This document shows positions 11,128 to 22,958 of a stretch of 64,000 nt of DNA, piece after piece. The notes beneath the pieces are model-generated. The model was given only the letters and a program-made list of their open reading frames with translations, ran no database searches and was not told the origin of the DNA. This DNA comes from Calvatia gigantea. Taxonomy: Eukaryota > Basidiomycota > Agaricomycetes > Agaricales > Lycoperdaceae. The DNA is taken from the NCBI GenBank assembly GCA_025093985.1, contig JACAAK010000009.1:2294001-2358000 (forward strand), read 5' to 3'. Numbering within the stretch: position 1 is the stretch's first letter; each line of letters starts with the position of its first letter. A program made the translations under genes and the position numbers.

Positions 11128-11352
11128 GAACAGCGCGCGGGGCGTGATGTGCGATGAGGAGGAGGGTCGGACGGTGTGTTGGGAGTTGTTGTCCTGCCAC
11201 CTTGCAAAACATAACCCCAGACTTTCCCACGGTCGCATTAAACAACGTTGTCTCGCACGGTCCGCCTTATCCGACCGCATATCCATCACGCAGCAAATCT
11301 TATCTCAAGAGACCAAATTCTATTTCTATCAGATACCTCCTTGTGAGTATCT

Positions 11353-14300
11353 CTATACATTGATTTTTACACCGCTGGCGCTCAACGCGCTGTTATGAAC
11401 ACCAAGAATCTGGGGCTTTGCGACAAGGGCTTCCACCAGCTGCTTCACGCCAGCCCACCACACATCTTTACCCCTCCGGTTCACCATGTCTGCATGCTTG
11501 TGCACCTCCCGCACCTGTACCCACCCCAGCGAACCTGCTTGAATCGTGATGACTGCAGCCGTCTCAGGACTTGCATGTCGTCTAGGCAGTTGAGCCTGCA
11601 AATCCTCGTGATGCTTCTCCAAGAATGTCATACACTTCAGCGACAGACGAACAGCTCTTGCACGGTCGATGGGCGAAGGCACGCCTCCTTGCAAAGTATG
11701 TCCCAACGAAGCCGATCGGGCGTCGAAGAGCTTTCCACCCTCCTCCTTGAACATTTCGGTGAGGACTTCGGTGGTATATATTTTTGATGATGCCTCGTTC
11801 CTAAATCCTGGTTAAAACGAGTGGCAGGGAAATATTATGTATCAAAAGAGTCCTCACTTGATCACAATGCGGCCCTCGCGCCTGCCTTGAACATCGAACG
11901 CATAGCGAGTTCTCAAGAATCTGACGTCGTCACGGAGCATGTCTAGGTTGATGCCGTCCTCAGGAGTGTATACAAGCGTTGCGCCGGTCTGCTTCCCCTT
12001 TCAGAAGAATATCTCGTCGCGAGGAGAGAAACAAAACATACAGCCAAAGCACCCATAGTCGCAATATAACCGCATTTTCCTCCCTGAGTTTCTATCACAA
12101 ACACACGATCGCGGCTGGCACTGGCGCTCTGCTTGATGGCATCACATGCGCTAACGAGCGCATTCAAGCTGGTATCGCTACCAAGACTGTACTCGGTCAT
12201 TGGGACGTTGTTGGAAATGGTTGCTGGAAGGTGAACCATAGGTATGTGGAACGCAGGATAGTGTTTTCGACCCTCCTCCATTAACAACAAAGAGTGGAAG
12301 CCTTCGAAGCCACCAATAATCACAACGCCGTCGAACCTATACCTCTGGAATTGAGATGCAACGATGCCAATGTCGGATGAAGGCAAAACACGGTTAGTTC
12401 CAAGTTCAGATCCTCCCCGAGCACTCCAAGCGTCAACACCTAGCCAGGTAAGTTCATCGACATTATCATCCAACAAACCACGGAAACCATTGTGAACTGC
12501 GAGGGGTGTATGTCCCTGGCGAATGCAGTAACGGACAAGAGCCCGTGTGGCGGCATTCATACCGCCAGCAGGGGCCCCCATGCTGAAACGTTGCTAAGTA
12601 GACGTTGATACCCACTTTCTTCCTACTTACTGTATAATTCCAATCCGCATCCTCTAAATAAATAAAAATCACTACGAAGTAAATCATGACGAGTTCAAGT
12701 GACGCACCTGATCCTTGGGCAGTCTTTCATGCTGGTCAAACAAGGTAGCAACGGACCCGAAAGCTTCGAAATATTCTATGAATTCTGTCCCCCGTGCAGC
12801 GAGAGCTTTATCAAAGTCTTTCTCTTTCACAGCCCTGGCAACATCTCTTGTCTACATGTGGTAAGTGCAGTTGATGTTCACAATATACAGTGACAAACCT
12901 TTTCAACAGCCTCCATCAAAGGAACTCGAATAATTTTATTTTCCTGAACACCAATCATATACGAAGGTGTCCCCGGTTTCGCTTCAAGGATAGCATCCAC
13001 AGCTTCGACGCCTTGGAGAGTGGGCTAAGAGACGGTTAGGCCAAGACCTCTTACGGACTGCAAGGACTACACATACTAAGATACGATCAAGAGCGCAAGG
13101 GGCGCCACCTCGTTGAGTATGTCCAAGAGTCGTAACTCGTGTGTCAAGACCCAAGCGATCCGTCAGGACGTCCTTGATATAATCCGCACGTATGGGGTTT
13201 AAATCCTTGTCATGGGCGCCTTCTGCGACGATGACTATAGTTTTGCGTTTTCCAATGGTGCGGTGCTAGTGAACATCTGTTAGTCGTAGTCACAAGTATG
13301 CTCCGAGTAACAACCTTTTGTATTTCCCTGCATAGCTCGTCCTCCCACGGGCTTACTTTTGGGGGTCGCTCCGGAATGAAAATGAAATCAGCTCCGCCAC
13401 TGTTTAGGTGTCAGAGTAAAGTATCGCAGGCAGTTGCGAGACAACTTACGCGACACCAGCCAAAACTGCTAGCCAACCGCAATCACGACCCATGACTTCG
13501 ACAACGAACGCGCGGGAATGACTGTACGCGGTCGAATTGATGTTGTCAATAGCCTCGCAGATGCGCTGCAATGCGGTGGGAGCGCCGATGGTAAGGTCGG
13601 TCATTGACATATCATTATCAATCGAGCCGACCAAACCACAGATACGAAGATGAGCATGTTTTTGATGTTGTTCATTTGTGATCACTCCTGGAAGAATCAA
13701 AAATCACCATGAGCGAGAGGTGCAGAGGAATAAAGGTTCTGTCGGACCTTTATTGTGCAACTCTTCAATGAGGGATGGCCACTCTGACCGGAAAAGGTCT
13801 GCTCCTGTCAGTGAACCATCACCACCACAAACCACGAGGGCATCAATCCCTTCCTTGATAAGATTATGGGCAGCGTCTGAACGACCTTGAGAAGTTCTAA
13901 AGGCGGTCGACCGAGCTGTACCAATCAAGGTACCTCCCTGTGTAGAATGGCCGTCATGACTCGTGGCGGAAGATTCGTATTTTCACGTAACTCACCTGTG
14001 AAAACCATCCATGGACATCATCCCAGCCAACGCGGACGATATATCGACCTTTGAGCGTCCGGCCACCTACATATTCACTCGTTCCATCCCTCAGTAAATC
14101 ACCATCACCGAATCTCAGATTATGAACGAGGTTTTCATCAGGCTTCCGACCAGATAGCAGGAATTTGCCCTCATCCGCTTCGTTTTCAATACTCTCGGCC
14201 TCTGCACGGACTTCCGCTTCAGCAGCCTTATTGACGCGTTCGCCTTTTTCTTGTCCGGCTTTGGAGTTACCCCGGACAAGACCTTCGTAGCCTTCACGAA

Positions 14301-14463
14301 CCACCCACATTTCACAACCCCTGACCACCAACGATGAGTATTTTCAGCGCGTATGTTTAAGGAGAAGTGTCATTCACTTGAGAATGCCTGTTCTGACCAC
14401 GGAACGCACGACAGCGTTCATGCCTGCGCTGTCTCCACCCGAGGTAAGAACGGCGATCTTCAT
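11353..14463 (-). CDS. pfk1: ATP-dependent 6-phosphofructokinase (eukaryotic, two-lobe type)
   Basis: This glycolytic enzyme phosphorylates fructose 6-phosphate to fructose 1,6-bisphosphate. The start at 14463 gives [20 protein letters not shown], the ATP-binding N-terminus. Later exons encode [11 protein letters not shown], the active-site [31 protein letters not shown] (catalytic SIDND aspartates) and [13 protein letters not shown]. The second, regulatory half restarts with [19 protein letters not shown] and includes [34 protein letters not shown] and [14 protein letters not shown]. The last exon carries [18 protein letters not shown] and ends at a stop near 11353. The duplicated architecture matches the roughly 800-residue eukaryotic enzyme. 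It starts directly at the catalytic fold, without the N-terminal extension of budding-yeast subunits. About ten short introns interrupt the gene, and several are approximate here. Confidence 0.96.
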
Positions 14464-15029
14464 GTTTGTGAGGATTGGATTATAATATGGTGTGTCTGTG
14501 GTCGACTCTAGTTGAATGAGATCCCTTCGCACTCGAGAGTATCGGGGAGTACGGAACGAACAGGAAAAGGAGAAAGTGGGGATAGTGTGGATACAGGACA
14601 GGTGTAGGTCCCGATGATAACAAACGCTGGGCAACGAAAGGGTCCTGAGTTACCCCAAATCATGATTTCGATCGTCATAACCATCTACTTAACCCGGTTA
14701 CTGGCCTGATCTCTCTAGGTTTGTCTACCTTGACACATGTGCTTTCACTTATATCAAGTGTTACTACCAACGCAGGCTGGTGGTCAAAACCCCTTTTCGT
14801 CCGAATTTGTAGAGGCTGCCTCTAGTGACCGATGAATCGATAACAGACCCGTTCTGAAACAAATGTATTTGGGCAGTGGGGATTCCCGTCGCCGATCTCG
14901 GGCTCGAAGGTTACGGTTCAATATAATGTGGCAGCTGCCGAGGGGTTTTTAGAAGATGAACCCGTATTAAATCCTACTGACACAGAGGGATACATAGCAA
15001 AAGCGCGATGTGGGTTCCAGCGCTTCAGC

Positions 15030-15800
15030 TTAGATGGTACTACGTAGGCGCCCTTTAATCAAAAACCCCACCGGCGCCTTTTCTTGAACGCCTTTCGTTA
15101 CCTCAGACCCAACCTCGAGGGCGTCGCTGGCCTCTTGCATCCATTTGCTGGTGGCTTTCCCAAGGAACCCGCTTGAACTGTGTCATTTATCATTCTCTTG
15201 GCATCGGTTTACTCGGTGACCGGTATAGGAAGCGCCCGGAAGCGCCCATAACAGCGCATAGCTCCTTTCATTCTGCCGCTGGACAACACTTGGGAGTACC
15301 GACATCGAATATTGAACCAAGAGAGCGCGCTAGCGTTTATTCCCTGTTGAACAAAGTTGCCTCCTGTGGAGCTGCCGCAATTGTAAAGAGTCACAAGGTT
15401 TTCATACCCAACAACTTGTCACTGCAGGTCCCCGCCAATGAAAAGCGATGCTTAGACGTATGTGGTGTTGTGGCGAGAATAAATTTAGAAGTGGGGGGTG
15501 GCGGGATGTTGGCACATGTTCTCACATTTCCCGCTAGACTAATGCTAGAGAAAGAGTTGGTCGGCTTTAGCTTTGGGGGGCTTCAGGTGATTCACAGGAG
15601 GGTTCTGGTTGGCTCGAGCTTTCGACTGTTGAACGTTAAACGCTAAACTACCGCCGCACGGCGCTTCTACTCCGAGGAGGATGGAACGCCTTGGGCACAG
15701 CATGCGAATTTGAATTCGAAATCGAAGTCGAAGCTACCTTGCCTGCGGCTTTTCGGACGATGGGAGGAAACCTATGTGGTAAAAGGTGCTGTAGTTTTAC
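15030..15800 (-). CDS. Possible small multi-exon gene, unknown function (weak)
   Basis: Three minus-strand segments look protein-like and could be exons of one gene. From about 15775 down is PPIVRKAAGKVAS followed by a Ser/Asn stretch and AVPKAFHPPRSRS. Around 15560-15625 is SKARANQNPPVNHLKPPKAK. From about 15170 down to a TAA at 15030 is GFLGKATSKWMQEASDALE followed by VGSEVTKGVQEKAPVGFLIK. The last segment is preceded by a good acceptor (GATAAATGACACAG). I could not connect the first two segments with normal-sized introns or find a clear start codon, so this may be a degraded or misread locus. I do not recognise the family. Confidence 0.3.
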
Positions 15801-17278
15801 GCAACAGATTGGGTGAGTTCAAACGTTCAACACTCAGGCTTCAGGAGGTGGCGTTACGGCACTGAGATAATCGCGAAGAGATAAGAGGATAAGTAGGGTG
15901 GTCATTACGATAATCGGTGAGAGATCATATGAACGATGGTGGCGCGTAACTTGTGGTCTCTTCTCTTGGAAACTATTGGATGAGATACAGGATATTTTAG
16001 TCCTTATCTCTGTCTGAGTCACGCTGAGGTGTGGTGAGGTGTGGTGTGGCCAGAAATACTGAATCGGAGTGTGGTTGTGGAAGACGTTTTTCGCAGTGTT
16101 GGATTTAATCAAAAGCAGATTCTTGGCGTTATTGCTGCGGTGGCCAACCAACCAACCACAGACTTCAATTAAAGAGTGCTTGACTTTGCTCTCTATTATT
16201 AGCGCGTTTTGGTGAGAGCAACCTGTCATGGGATATGGAAGATCAATAAGCATCCTCGCCGATTGATGCTTTTGGTCAGCTTAAAGCAGTCTCCGACTCT
16301 CCGGATGATCTCCGTGATGATCTGCGAGAGGCGAAAACGGCTGGTCAGAGCAACCTTTACGAATAATTCGGGTTTATCTATATACGGGGGCGAGGAAAAA
16401 CAACATTTCAATGTCCGACGGATGCCCGACGAGTGTTCGGTACCTCGTGATCGGCAGCACGGCGAGACAGATGGTCATTGACATGGCTGGCAGTTGGCAC
16501 AATGTAAGATTTCCAGGTGAGTTCTCCTGAGGACAGATGCTTCCTGAGTTTGAAGAGGAATACTACAGCGGTCGCGGAGAGCACTGAGTCCCTTCGGAAC
16601 AGCCATTGATCAGGTATACGGACTTCTTGACCATTGGGGAGTGGTGCGGGCCAATGCGCACGAAGAAGTTACATTTCGGAAAACAGCATCGCGATCTTGA
16701 TTCGCCAAGACAGAAGCGGTTGATGTGATGTGGGGAAATAAGGCCGGCATTGGAAAAAAAAGACTTGGAGGTCGCACTGCGGATGCACAGTGAGGATTGT
16801 GTGTAAACTATTACGAGGTGGTCGATCGGTGAGTTAAAAAGGGGTCAACTAGCAAAAAATATTATCTGAGGCCACTCGATGAGGCCAGGCGGATGAACGG
16901 TGCAAGGCTGGAGCAGGTTTGTTAGTCAGAGACGGCGTGACACCCGGCATCGGAACGGAAATGATGGAGGCCAGGGGCGAGAAGTGTAGGAAGCATTCTT
17001 GTGAGATACTTACAGTAAGGTCGTTCCGTTCTCAGCTGTGGCTGTAATTGAATTATCAGGGTATGTAGGGTGGGGCTGCAAATATACAGCTATGTTTGTC
17101 CCAGGCCCAAACAACGAGAAATTTAACCTGAGTTAACATTTTGAATTTATAGATATTCCGCCTCTCTCCGTCCACCTCGCCTCACCTCCTTGGTGTGCTG
17201 AAGTTTCGTACTCCTCGTTGCTGACTGGCACTGCCAAGCCTCCTTCATTTTTCAAACTACTCCAACCCTGGTTTACTC

Positions 17279-17342
17279 GTAAGTTTTCTCACCCTTGGCG
17301 CTCTTCCATCTCCTCATCCAACAAGTCTCTTGACTCACGCAG
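17279..17342 (+). other. Intron in the 5' leader of the F-box gene
   Basis: GTAAGT donor at 17279 and CACGCAG acceptor ending at 17342, 64 bases, ending 11 bases before the ATG at 17354. Confidence 0.6.
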
Positions 17343-17353
17343 CCTCCACAACT

Positions 17354-18973
17354 ATGAAGCCACACCCACAGAAATACAAACGAGCCTCCAGTGCAGTTCC
17401 TCTTCGCAGAGGCGAACCTTTGATGGTGTCCCAGGACCTGGAATTCACTGAGACTATCATTGAGGACAGCGACCACGGTGTTGCCTACCAACCGAGCCCA
17501 CTGGCTCGCCTACCTGCCGAGTTGCTAGCCCATATCTTCGAACAATGTCTCTCCGGAGACGTTTTCCCGGCGCCTGAGGCATCACAAGCACCACTGCTCC
17601 TTGCCCATACTTGTTCCTACTGGCGTGCAGTTGCCCTCTCCACTCCCTCTTTGTGGTCCAGGCTCCACATCACATACAAGGACCCCTCTCTTGATGTCCC
17701 CATCGCCTCTGACTGGCTTCAGCGCTCGGGAAGCCTCCCCCTTTTCATCTCTATATCCATCGACTTCAATGAACAGCCCGCGCAAGAAATCCTAGACGTC
17801 ATCTGCGGCCACTCATCCCGCTGGCAACGTATCCGTTTCGAGTTCCGTGGTCTCTATTGTCCTCCCATGTACTCTCTGTCTTTTGCCGAGGGTAACACGC
17901 CCCTCCTGCGTGCCTTTGAGTTTGATGCCCGTGACATCAGCTCCGCCAATGTTACTCCCATCATCTCCCTTCTCAACTCTGCCCCCGAACTCCGCGAAGT
18001 GACATGGGTTGACGACCTGGCCGACACCCGTCGGCTGATGGAACTCCCACTGTCCCGCCTCACTCTCCTATCCATCACTATGAGTCATGGCACCCTCGAC
18101 TATCTCGAACTTCTCGACCAATGCTACAATCTGGAACATATTCGCATCACTCGGCCTCGTCCAGGAGAATCCCGGCCGTCCAGAGAACCCCTCTTGCTAT
18201 CCAAGCTCACTTCTCTCAATATTGCATATGATCTGACCCCAATCCTTGATTCCTTGGTGCTACCTGCCTTAAAGCATGTCCGAATCCACTCCGAAGGGCA
18301 GCAGACAAGGCGGAACACGGGTCGGAGTGCGAGTGCAGGAGGAGGAGGGCCGGCCGAGGCAGAGGGTAGTGGATCATGGTCGCCGGTGAGCTTTCTGTCA
18401 CTCATCGAGCGTTCATCGTGTACCATTGAGTCCTTGTGGTTGGATGCACCTATGACCGAGTCGTGTCTTGCACGGTGCCTTGAAATCTCATCATCCACTC
18501 TGTCCAAGTTGACTGTTGCGGGTGTTGTCATAACCGACAAGCTGCTGTCATACCTGACATGTCCATCTCCTCTTTCATATCTTTCCGAGTCAACACCGGC
18601 TTCCGTTATGGCCGGTACTCCGGTTTCTGATTATTCATCCTGGTTTCCACTATTGCGGGAGATGCGCTTGAATACCCGTATATCCTCCACGACTGGCGTC
18701 CTCTTGCGGATGGCAGAATCCCGCTTGATACCCCAAAGCAATGCTGGGCATGTTGTGGAAATTTTTTCTCTTCGTGTCTGGGATGGTCATAAGGATATAG
18801 AGTCTCTCAAATCATTACGTGGACAGCATTGCTCACCTTCGGGTTCTTGTAACTTCAAACTGGGCGTGCTGACCCCTCCTCGGGATATATTCTGCAGTAA
18901 TTCCGGATTCCCTTCAAGACCACGCGCAAGAAGATACCTCAGCGTAAAGCGGCGGACGTGCCAAAGTCGATGA
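17354..18973 (+). CDS. F-box protein with leucine-rich C-terminal region
   Basis: The start at 17354 gives a short basic N-terminus (MKPHPQKYKRASS). An F-box follows at about residues 45-95: SPLARLPAELLAHIFEQC, then LLLAHTCSYWRAVALSTPSLWSRL. This is the standard Skp1-binding motif of basidiomycete F-box proteins, which act as substrate receptors of SCF ubiquitin ligases. The remainder, roughly 400 residues, has repeated leucine-rich segments (LTLLSITMSHGTLDYLELL, LTSLNIAYDLTPILDSLVL) consistent with degenerate leucine-rich repeats for substrate binding. The coding region is unusually intron-free for this window. The last 50 or so residues, Arg/Ser-rich after LKSLRGQ, look less protein-like, so a late intron or shifted end is possible. 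The substrate cannot be guessed. Confidence 0.85.
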   Translation: MKPHPQKYKRASSAVPLRRGEPLMVSQDLEFTETIIEDSDHGVAYQPSPLARLPAELLAHIFEQCLSGDVFPAPEASQAPLLLAHTCSYWRAVALSTPSLWSRLHITYKDPSLDVPIASDWLQRSGSLPLFISISIDFNEQPAQEILDVICGHSSRWQRIRFEFRGLYCPPMYSLSFAEGNTPLLRAFEFDARDISSANVTPIISLLNSAPELREVTWVDDLADTRRLMELPLSRLTLLSITMSHGTLDYLELLDQCYNLEHIRITRPRPGESRPSREPLLLSKLTSLNIAYDLTPILDSLVLPALKHVRIHSEGQQTRRNTGRSASAGGGGPAEAEGSGSWSPVSFLSLIERSSCTIESLWLDAPMTESCLARCLEISSSTLSKLTVAGVVITDKLLSYLTCPSPLSYLSESTPASVMAGTPVSDYSSWFPLLREMRLNTRISSTTGVLLRMAESRLIPQSNAGHVVEIFSLRVWDGHKDIESLKSLRGQHCSPSGSCNFKLGVLTPPRDIFCSNSGFPSRPRARRYLSVKRRTCQSR

Positions 18974-19784
18974 TGAGCCCTTTTGTGGCTTGTTTCTCTT
19001 ATTTCGTAAGAAGGAGCAGGGAAGGGGAAACGACAAGAGAGAGATATCGGCGAAAATACCAATGGACTGCATTTATCACCCTTTTCTTAATCTTTGGATC
19101 CGTGATTTTCCCGCCAGAAAACGTTTTCATCACTCGGTTCATTTCCGCCCAACAATCTCCGTTCACACACTACATCAATGCACAATTGCCTCATTTCTCA
19201 CAATGGCTCTGGTTTTGAGGACACTATTCTCTTTCAAGTAACCCACATTATCAATTATCCCTCCAGAAATTTCCACCATCCTATCGCGCAACATATATCC
19301 CAGCAATTGATTCTCTTTGACGTCCAACCAACTCGCTGCAGTAATTCAGTCTTTCAACAGACCGGGCCGGTCAACGGACACTACGTGCTTTCCCCAAACC
19401 CCTTCTTACTGTTATGTCCGGAACTTGAATCAGGATGTAGATCGCACATATAAGTACTGTACTGGGTTAATTCACTGTAGATATATCTCACATTTCTTCT
19501 TGGCTTTTTTGTTCAGTTTTTTGTTTTTCTGGGTTTCGGTCATTTCTAGGTGTACATATATATATCCATGCTTAGGATTTTGTTGGTTTTTTTTTGGACC
19601 TAATAAATTGTGGGTGCTCTGGTATACTCAACAGGAAGTGGAAAACACGGCAAGAAAATCAGTACGATAGAGTTATGAACAACTAACTACACACTATCTA
19701 GATTGATGGAAATTATAAACAGAACAATAATACAGCAAAAATCCAACCACGGTCCGCCTCAGAATTCAATGAAAAGCAAGAACC
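18974..19784. other. Intergenic between convergent F-box and paraoxonase-like genes
   Basis: About 800 bases of A/T-rich sequence with long T-runs (19500-19600). It fits the 3' untranslated regions of two convergent genes. No coding signal. Confidence 0.6.
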
Positions 19785-21315
19785 CTAAGTAGACTTGCCC
19801 GCTTTACAGACCATCGCACCCTGAGGTGCATACAACCCAGTAATATAGAAATTTCCAGTCAGCGAATCCTTCAGGCCCGTCGCGCTAGTCGAGAACCCTG
19901 TGCCGTTACTTTGGAAAACAGTCTCCACAGAATATTCTTTAGGCAACGCCGTAAATGGAACTTTCTCATTGGCAGAGAAGGGTGCTTGAGCGTCATATGA
20001 AGTTACCTTGGGAAGTTCTGCTTCTGTCGCTGCTGTGCCAGATCGTCGCTTGATAGAAACGACCCAACTCTGTCCGACCGCACCGGGTTTGCTAGCAGCA
20101 ACCTGCGCGACGGAAGGGAAATGCGGGTGTCCCGCGACGATAAGTTCAGCAGTCTCGTCGTTGTGCGATTCTGGCGCGTAATAGCGAATGTTGTCAGGGC
20201 AGAAGGGCACGGGTACGGCAATTTTGAATTTGAGTCGGTTGGTAGCTTTGTCGCGTGTGTAGAAGAAGATTCTGTTCTGACTTGTGGCGGCAATAGCAAC
20301 TTCGCCACCATCAGGAGAGAGGGAGACACCATTAGAAAAAGGGATAAATGGAGCTTCGATAGTGTGTTCTGCGACCGTGGGAGTGGAAGGGGGAGCAGAA
20401 GGTGGATTGAGCGTGACGTGTGCGACGAAGCTGAATGGGAGACCGAGAAGTGTTTCAGTGATAGGTACGAAACGACCGAGAATAGGGAGACGTCGTGTGA
20501 AAAGGTGGTCGTTGGAAACGTAGAACGAGTCCGGGGAGGTGAGTGTAAGAGCGTTAGGGGAGATGAACCATGGATGAGAGATGGTCCGGATGTGGGTCGC
20601 GACGTCTGGCTCGGCCGGGTCTAGGAGGAATTGCTCGATGACTGTACGAGCGCGTGCATGGTTCACAGCGTAGAGGTATGAACCATTTCCACCATAAGAA
20701 GGCCAGATCTCGAGACCGAGTGGATGGAAGTCGTGTCCTTCAGGATAGTTTTTCAATTCGAGTTTTTGGAGTTTAGGTTTGAGATTGTCTGAGGTGGATT
20801 TAGCAGTTTCTTCAGCAGGTTTCTTGTGAGCGGTGCCTCTAATCTTGTCGAGTATGCTCGCAGCTTTTTCTTTGGCACCTGTAGAATGAGAGCTAGGCTG
20901 TGGAGGGGGTGCTGTCGGTTCGGAGTAGAGCCAGAGAGTCGCGCGAGGATCTGGGTTGCGTAGGGGCCCCATTACAGTGTTCCAGTTATGGCGGTTAGGA
21001 TCGCATCCCAGCAAAAGCCGACGTTCCGTGAGTTTGCCAGAAGCGTCGTGAAGATCCCAAAACGCGGCATCCTCACATGAGGCAATCTCTGGTATAGCTG
21101 CGGAACCTATGTCTTTGCAGTCGGTATCGAAATTTCCGCCTGCTATGTAGCCTTTCGGTAGTGGCGACTTGGCGATGATTGAATTGTTGATGACTTCTCC
21201 CATCCTGTAATATATCACGCTCTGAATGGCTTAAACGATGCTGTCACGAGATGAGGCGACCGATTCTCACTAGAGCGAGTGCGAGCAACGTAAATGCTCG
21301 CGTTGTGAGAGCCAT
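19785..21315 (-). CDS. Paraoxonase/arylesterase-like (calcium-dependent phosphotriesterase fold) membrane-anchored protein
   Basis: Exon 1 starts at 21315 (MALTTRAFTLLALAL) and, after an intron of about 50 bases, joins SVIYYRMGEVINNS, giving an N-terminal signal-anchor helix. The long second exon runs to a TAG at 19785. Motifs of the serum paraoxonase/arylesterase family are visible: a CEDAAFWDL segment near the N-terminus, FHPLGLEIWP, LYAVNHARARTVIEQF, SPNALTLTSPDSFYVSNDHL and an FSNGVSLSPDGGEVAIAAT blade. The six-bladed propeller binds calcium and hydrolyses lactones or aryl esters; the substrate in fungi is unknown. An Ala/Lys/Ser-rich insert of about 60 residues (near residue 130) is not part of the usual fold. 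The normal family length of 350-400 residues is exceeded by about 100 residues because of this insert and the anchor. Confidence 0.8.
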
Positions 21316-22958
21316 TATTGCTTAGATTTCTGGTGCAACTGGGCGGCATATCGCGATTTTCGGGAGGAAAACAAATTGAAAAGATAACAGGTTAGGGCCG
21401 AGTATCAGCAATATAAGATGGGAAACTTACGAGGTACCTAATAGGCTGTTTGTGGCTGAAGGTGAAGGAGCAAGCGCTGCGAAGTTTGTTGGTGTCGAGA
21501 AGAGCGGGCCAAGTGTCAGTTGGCCATGGGAAAAAAGGTTGTTGACCTTCCCACCAAAGATTATCCACACGCGCCCACACCACGCGCTTCACCCTCATGA
21601 ATTGTGCATGTACACCATGCGCCTGCGGCATTTAGCAATCCGATATTTATACCGAGTACAAAACTTGCTGGGATCCAGTCGCGACGGAGGGCCAATCCGA
21701 AATTAACTCAGGTGCAACAACCTTCTTGGAGAACAAGAGGAACTGCAGTGCTGCTCAAGTGGGAAGACCCGAGGTGGCCAAGATGAGCCAAGATGGTGGC
21801 GGAGAAATCTCGTCTTTTCTTCTTTCAAATCTAACGGAAGTTGTTTACCAGGTGGAGGGAAACCCGCTGAATATCACGATAAATGTACGTCGGAAAATCC
21901 GGGGCTTCAACCTGCGGACGGAGGTCAAACCAAAATGCCCATTTTCCTCCGGATTCCCGACCGACCTCCTGGGAGCACCCCAAAACCTGCGGATATGGGC
22001 GCCTACCTTCCAGAAAAAGAAAAATTTCCCCTGTAATCATTGGCGGTATTCGCTTCAGAGTGACACTGGGCACCAAAGTTGGCCGGTGCCCCTTGTGTGG
22101 ATCCCCCACGTACCTTGAGTGACGGCCCCTAGGGCCTGCGGATTGGCTGACGGACCTCGACCGCCAAGAATGACCGAAAACCTACGGACTCCCGGCCAAA
22201 AGTGCTCTAAAACCTGCGGATGCCCGACGAACATCTGCCAGAATATTCAGGGGTCCTGTGGAGGGGTCATGTTATATGTTTTCATGGATTGATTCAGGGT
22301 CATATTTCCCGAACTACACATGGGGTAAGCACGCATGCATGCCCGACACGACCCAATGGCTGGGCCACGCGCTCGTGAGACGGGGTAAGGCGGTTACGTC
22401 AGATGACAACTCGCCGCCCTTTCGGGCCCGATCCTGAATCTGCTGCACGATGGACACAACTGTTTTCCGTGTGCATGACTCCCACTACCTTTGCTTATCA
22501 CTTCGCAAAGGAAAGACCCTTGGCATGTAAGTTACCTTACCGCCCGGGTACTTCGATCAATCATTAATCTGATTTCTTTTTGCCTCTTCCTTATTCTGTA
22601 ATCCTTAGCGCCGCTTTGCTATTATCCCCAGAGTTCCAGACTATCCCCAGACAGCTAGAGTCTTCCTCCTTCCCTTTTACGAGAAAAGAATACCCTATAT
22701 CGCTTTTCTCCAGTGTGCTTCTCCCGACCATTCATCACTCCTTGCGCTCATATACGTGCTCAAACACTCCCTTCTTCCTTCTCCTACCACCCCCTCCACA
22801 CAGGCCTTCAAAACCTGAGCGGGTGAACAAGTGGGCGACCCACATCCACTGCCGGTCTCTGTTGCGTGGCATCTTTACTCACTTACCGACACATTCCTCA
22901 AGCCGAGAGCAACTCGGACAATCGTAACGCTACCGGTAGAGGCTGAGCGACCACAACG
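21316..22958. other. Gene-free stretch with degenerate short repeats, then the DUF6534 gene promoter
   Basis: About 1.6 kb without a supportable gene. Between 21911 and 22220 five near-identical octamers (CCTGCGGA and one CCTACGGA) recur. The last 400 bases, rich in C and T, are the likely promoter and leader of the DUF6534 gene. Confidence 0.55.
21911..22220 (+). repeat. Cluster of degenerate CCTGCGGA-centred repeats
   Basis: Copies at 21911-21918, 21986-21993, 22135-22142, 22181-22188 (one mismatch) and 22213-22220, several preceded by AAAA and followed by short GACC/CCGAC segments. A 14-base stretch, CGGATGCCCGACGA, at the last copy also occurs near 16419. This looks like a decayed dispersed or tandem repeat of unknown class. 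Confidence 0.45.

Larger units (their letters stand above)
14464..17353. other. Long gene-poor stretch between phosphofructokinase and the F-box gene
   Basis: About 2.9 kb without a secure gene. The left end is the phosphofructokinase promoter; the right end holds the F-box gene leader with an untranslated intron at 17279-17342. Between them, one weak minus-strand candidate (15030-15800) is listed separately. From 16200 to 17100 only G/A-rich sequence with no protein-like frame is seen. Confidence 0.6.

Noticed and set aside
15173..15646. Plus-strand open frame of 157 residues in the gene-poor gap
   Set aside because: No recognisable motif; it overlaps a more protein-like set of minus-strand pieces and has a mixed, unstructured composition.
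21726..22118. Plus-strand open frame of 130 residues
   Set aside because: It spans the degenerate CCTGCGGA repeats and shows no conserved features; the frame is probably open by chance.
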